Positions 62,812-64,000 of a DNA stretch of 64,000 bases are shown here, piece after piece. The DNA comes from Sphingomonas yantingensis (GTDB lineage Bacteria; Pseudomonadota; Alphaproteobacteria; Sphingomonadales; Sphingomonadaceae): assembly GCF_014199325.1 (NCBI RefSeq), contig NZ_JACIJJ010000002.1:248001-312000 (forward strand). Direction: 5' to 3'. The notes below the pieces were generated by a model that did no database searches, had not been told where the DNA came from, and worked only from the letters and a program-made list of their open reading frames with translations. Within the stretch, counting starts at the first letter, position 1; the number at the start of each line of letters is the position of its first letter. The position numbers and the translations under genes were made by a program.

Positions 62812-62856
62812 TCCAATCCCTCTCCCCCGCCGTCCTTCGGATCGGCGGCGATGATT

Positions 62857-62869
62857 TAGACCGACAATT
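62857..62869. promoter_or_regulatory. Candidate pentose-locus operator, site D
   Basis: TAGACCGACAATT, one base from site C; a second, adjacent palindrome CGACAAT-TGCG-ATTGTCG (62862-62879) overlaps it. 46-58 nt upstream of the SapC start. Confidence 0.5.
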
Positions 62870-62904
62870 GCGATTGTCGCCAGCCAAAAAAGCCTATAGG
62901 ATCG

Positions 62905-62917
62905 CGTTGTCCGACCC
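62905..62917. promoter_or_regulatory. Candidate pentose-locus operator, site E
   Basis: Reads GGGTCGGACAACG on the minus strand (62917-62905), matching the GTC-S-GACAA half. About 78 nt before the receptor ATG, in the divergent region shared with SapC. Confidence 0.45.
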
Positions 62918-62994
62918 TCATGTCGGGCCGTGGGTCCGATCCGGTGAACGAGCGGACGGCCCCGCTAGATAGATGCGCGACGGGAGAGGACAGC

Positions 62995-64000
62995 ATGAAG
63001 GGATTTGCCGAGTCGGCGTTTGTTACCGGTATCAGTGGCGGCGCGATGCGCCGCCTGCTCACCGGCGGCGCCAGCATCGCCGCGATCGCGTGCGCGACGC
63101 CGCTTTGGGCGCAGGATCAGCAGGTTGGCAGCGAGACGACGGCCCCCGCCCAGGGTGAGGCCGTGCCCGACGCGGACGCCAATGCCGAGGACATCATTGT
63201 TACCGGTATCCGCGGTTCGCTCCAGCGCAACCTCGACATCAAGCGGACGTCGCCAGGCGTCGTCGACGTGATCTCGGCCGAGGATATCGGCAAGTTCCCG
63301 GATTCGAACGTCGCCGCTTCGCTACAGCGTCTGCCGGGCGTGTCGATCAACCGTTCGGGCAATCGCGGCGAGCCTCAGGGCATCACCGTTCGCGGCTTCG
63401 GCGGCGATTTCAACGAAACGCTGATCGACGGCCGCCGCCTGTCGACCGCATCGGGCGGTCGCTCGGTCGACTTCACCACGGTCGGCGCGGACTTCGTCGG
63501 CCAGCTCGCGGTCTACAAGACGCCCGACGTCACCGTGTCGTCGAGCTCGATCGGCGCGACCGTCAACATCAGCTACCCCAAGCCGTTCGACAAGATGGGT
63601 GAGCGCATCGCGATCACCGCGGGCGGCTCGCTTCAGGACAAGGCGGGCACCTTCGTCCCCACCGTCGGCGCGCTGTTCAGCAAGACGTTCGCCAACGACA
63701 CGATCGGCATCCTCGGCAGCGCGATCTACACCCGCCGCGATACCGAGACGAACCGCGTGTTCGTGTCGGGTTGGCAGGGCGGCTTCTACGCGCCGTGCCA
63801 GTTGGCCGGATCGACCGCCGCGGTGTGTCAGCCGACCGCCGACCAGAACTCGGCCGCATGGGCGACCCCGACCAACCGCCGCAACATCACCGGCTGGTAT
63901 CAGCAGCAATACGGCGCCGACCAGCGCTACACGAAGGACGAGCGGCTCGACGGGCGTCTCGCGCTCCAGTGGCAGCCGTCGGATGCGGTGCTGCTGACGA
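62995..64000 (+). CDS. TonB-dependent receptor, N-terminal part (continues past window)
   Basis: 335 residues read from the ATG at 62995 (GGGAGAGGA upstream); the frame is open at the window edge. Leader (RRLLTGGASIAAIACATPLWA, cleaved after AQ), then a TonB-box-like EDIIVTG, then the plug domain (about 60-165): VVDVISAEDIGKFPDSNVAA, LQRLPGVSINRSGNRGEPQ, GITVRGFGGDFNETLIDGRR. The rest begins the outer-membrane barrel. Takes up oligosaccharides with energy from TonB. With SapC, cupin-like and GH43 neighbours it is the probable importer of arabinoxylan-type oligosaccharides (inference). Confidence 0.95.
   Translation, partial: MKGFAESAFVTGISGGAMRRLLTGGASIAAIACATPLWAQDQQVGSETTAPAQGEAVPDADANAEDIIVTGIRGSLQRNLDIKRTSPGVVDVISAEDIGKFPDSNVAASLQRLPGVSINRSGNRGEPQGITVRGFGGDFNETLIDGRRLSTASGGRSVDFTTVGADFVGQLAVYKTPDVTVSSSSIGATVNISYPKPFDKMGERIAITAGGSLQDKAGTFVPTVGALFSKTFANDTIGILGSAIYTRRDTETNRVFVSGWQGGFYAPCQLAGSTAAVCQPTADQNSAAWATPTNRRNITGWYQQQYGADQRYTKDERLDGRLALQWQPSDAVLLT

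Noticed and set aside
1..64000. CRISPR arrays, insertion sequences, prophage or integrative elements
   Set aside because: No regularly spaced repeats, transposase, integrase or phage structural motifs were seen in any frame. The palindromic repeats noted are isolated and non-coding.

Overview
High-GC chromosome fragment from an alphaproteobacterium, almost certainly a sphingomonad (Sphingomonas or close kin). Grounds: the SapC/cupin-like genes beside a TonB-dependent receptor, the phasin/PhaC pair, the RegB/RegA pair attached to a cyo oxidase, the LacI-type AGCGCT operator, and overall gene content and codon use. I see no insertion sequence, phage gene, CRISPR array or rRNA. One tRNA (Lys, TTT) is present. 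Genes are packed, and many neighbours overlap by exactly four bases (NTGA), so translational coupling is the rule.

Layout. 1-13.6 kb: a chemotaxis receptor cut by the window edge, flavin reductase, tRNA-Lys abutting folK, a family 5 uracil-DNA glycosylase, a GNAT/XpaC-like/TelA operon, CorA with a FemAB-like acyltransferase, and three large polytopic membrane proteins (one GT-C/STT3-like, two tandem paralogues). 13.6-22.2 kb: aquaporin, then a six-gene fully overlapping operon (serine hydrolase, DgcN, DgcA, D-aminoacylase, dicarboxylate/amino-acid symporter, DacB) that reads as a D-glutamate / peptidoglycan-peptide salvage route, then clpS. 22.3-25 kb: phasin and class I PHA synthase with PhaR-like operators. 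25-35.3 kb: housekeeping genes (alaC, dapB, nth, rsmE), a SulP transporter with beta-carbonic anhydrase, a two-component system and an MHS-type MFS carrier. 35.4-42 kb: cyoABCD-surf1-regB-regA, one continuous operon behind a perfect 8-bp palindrome. 42-46.7 kb: glpX, ubiA, a PmbA-type protease and an IMPase-family phosphatase.

46.7-64 kb is a pentose-polysaccharide utilisation locus: TonB-dependent receptor (cut by the right edge), SapC, two cupin-like paralogues, three GH43 enzymes, a GH51 arabinofuranosidase, a secreted mutarotase, xylA and xylB (isomerase route), and an IlvD/Edd sugar-acid dehydratase with an AraD1-type FAH enzyme (oxidative route), with a FadR-type GntR regulator. An 11-13 bp motif, roughly TAAGTCSGACAAT, recurs in six promoters of this locus and is a candidate operator for that regulator; a separate LacI-type palindrome sits before the GH43-xylB-xylA operon.

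The two results I would follow first are the D-glutamate salvage operon and the repeated operator of the pentose locus.
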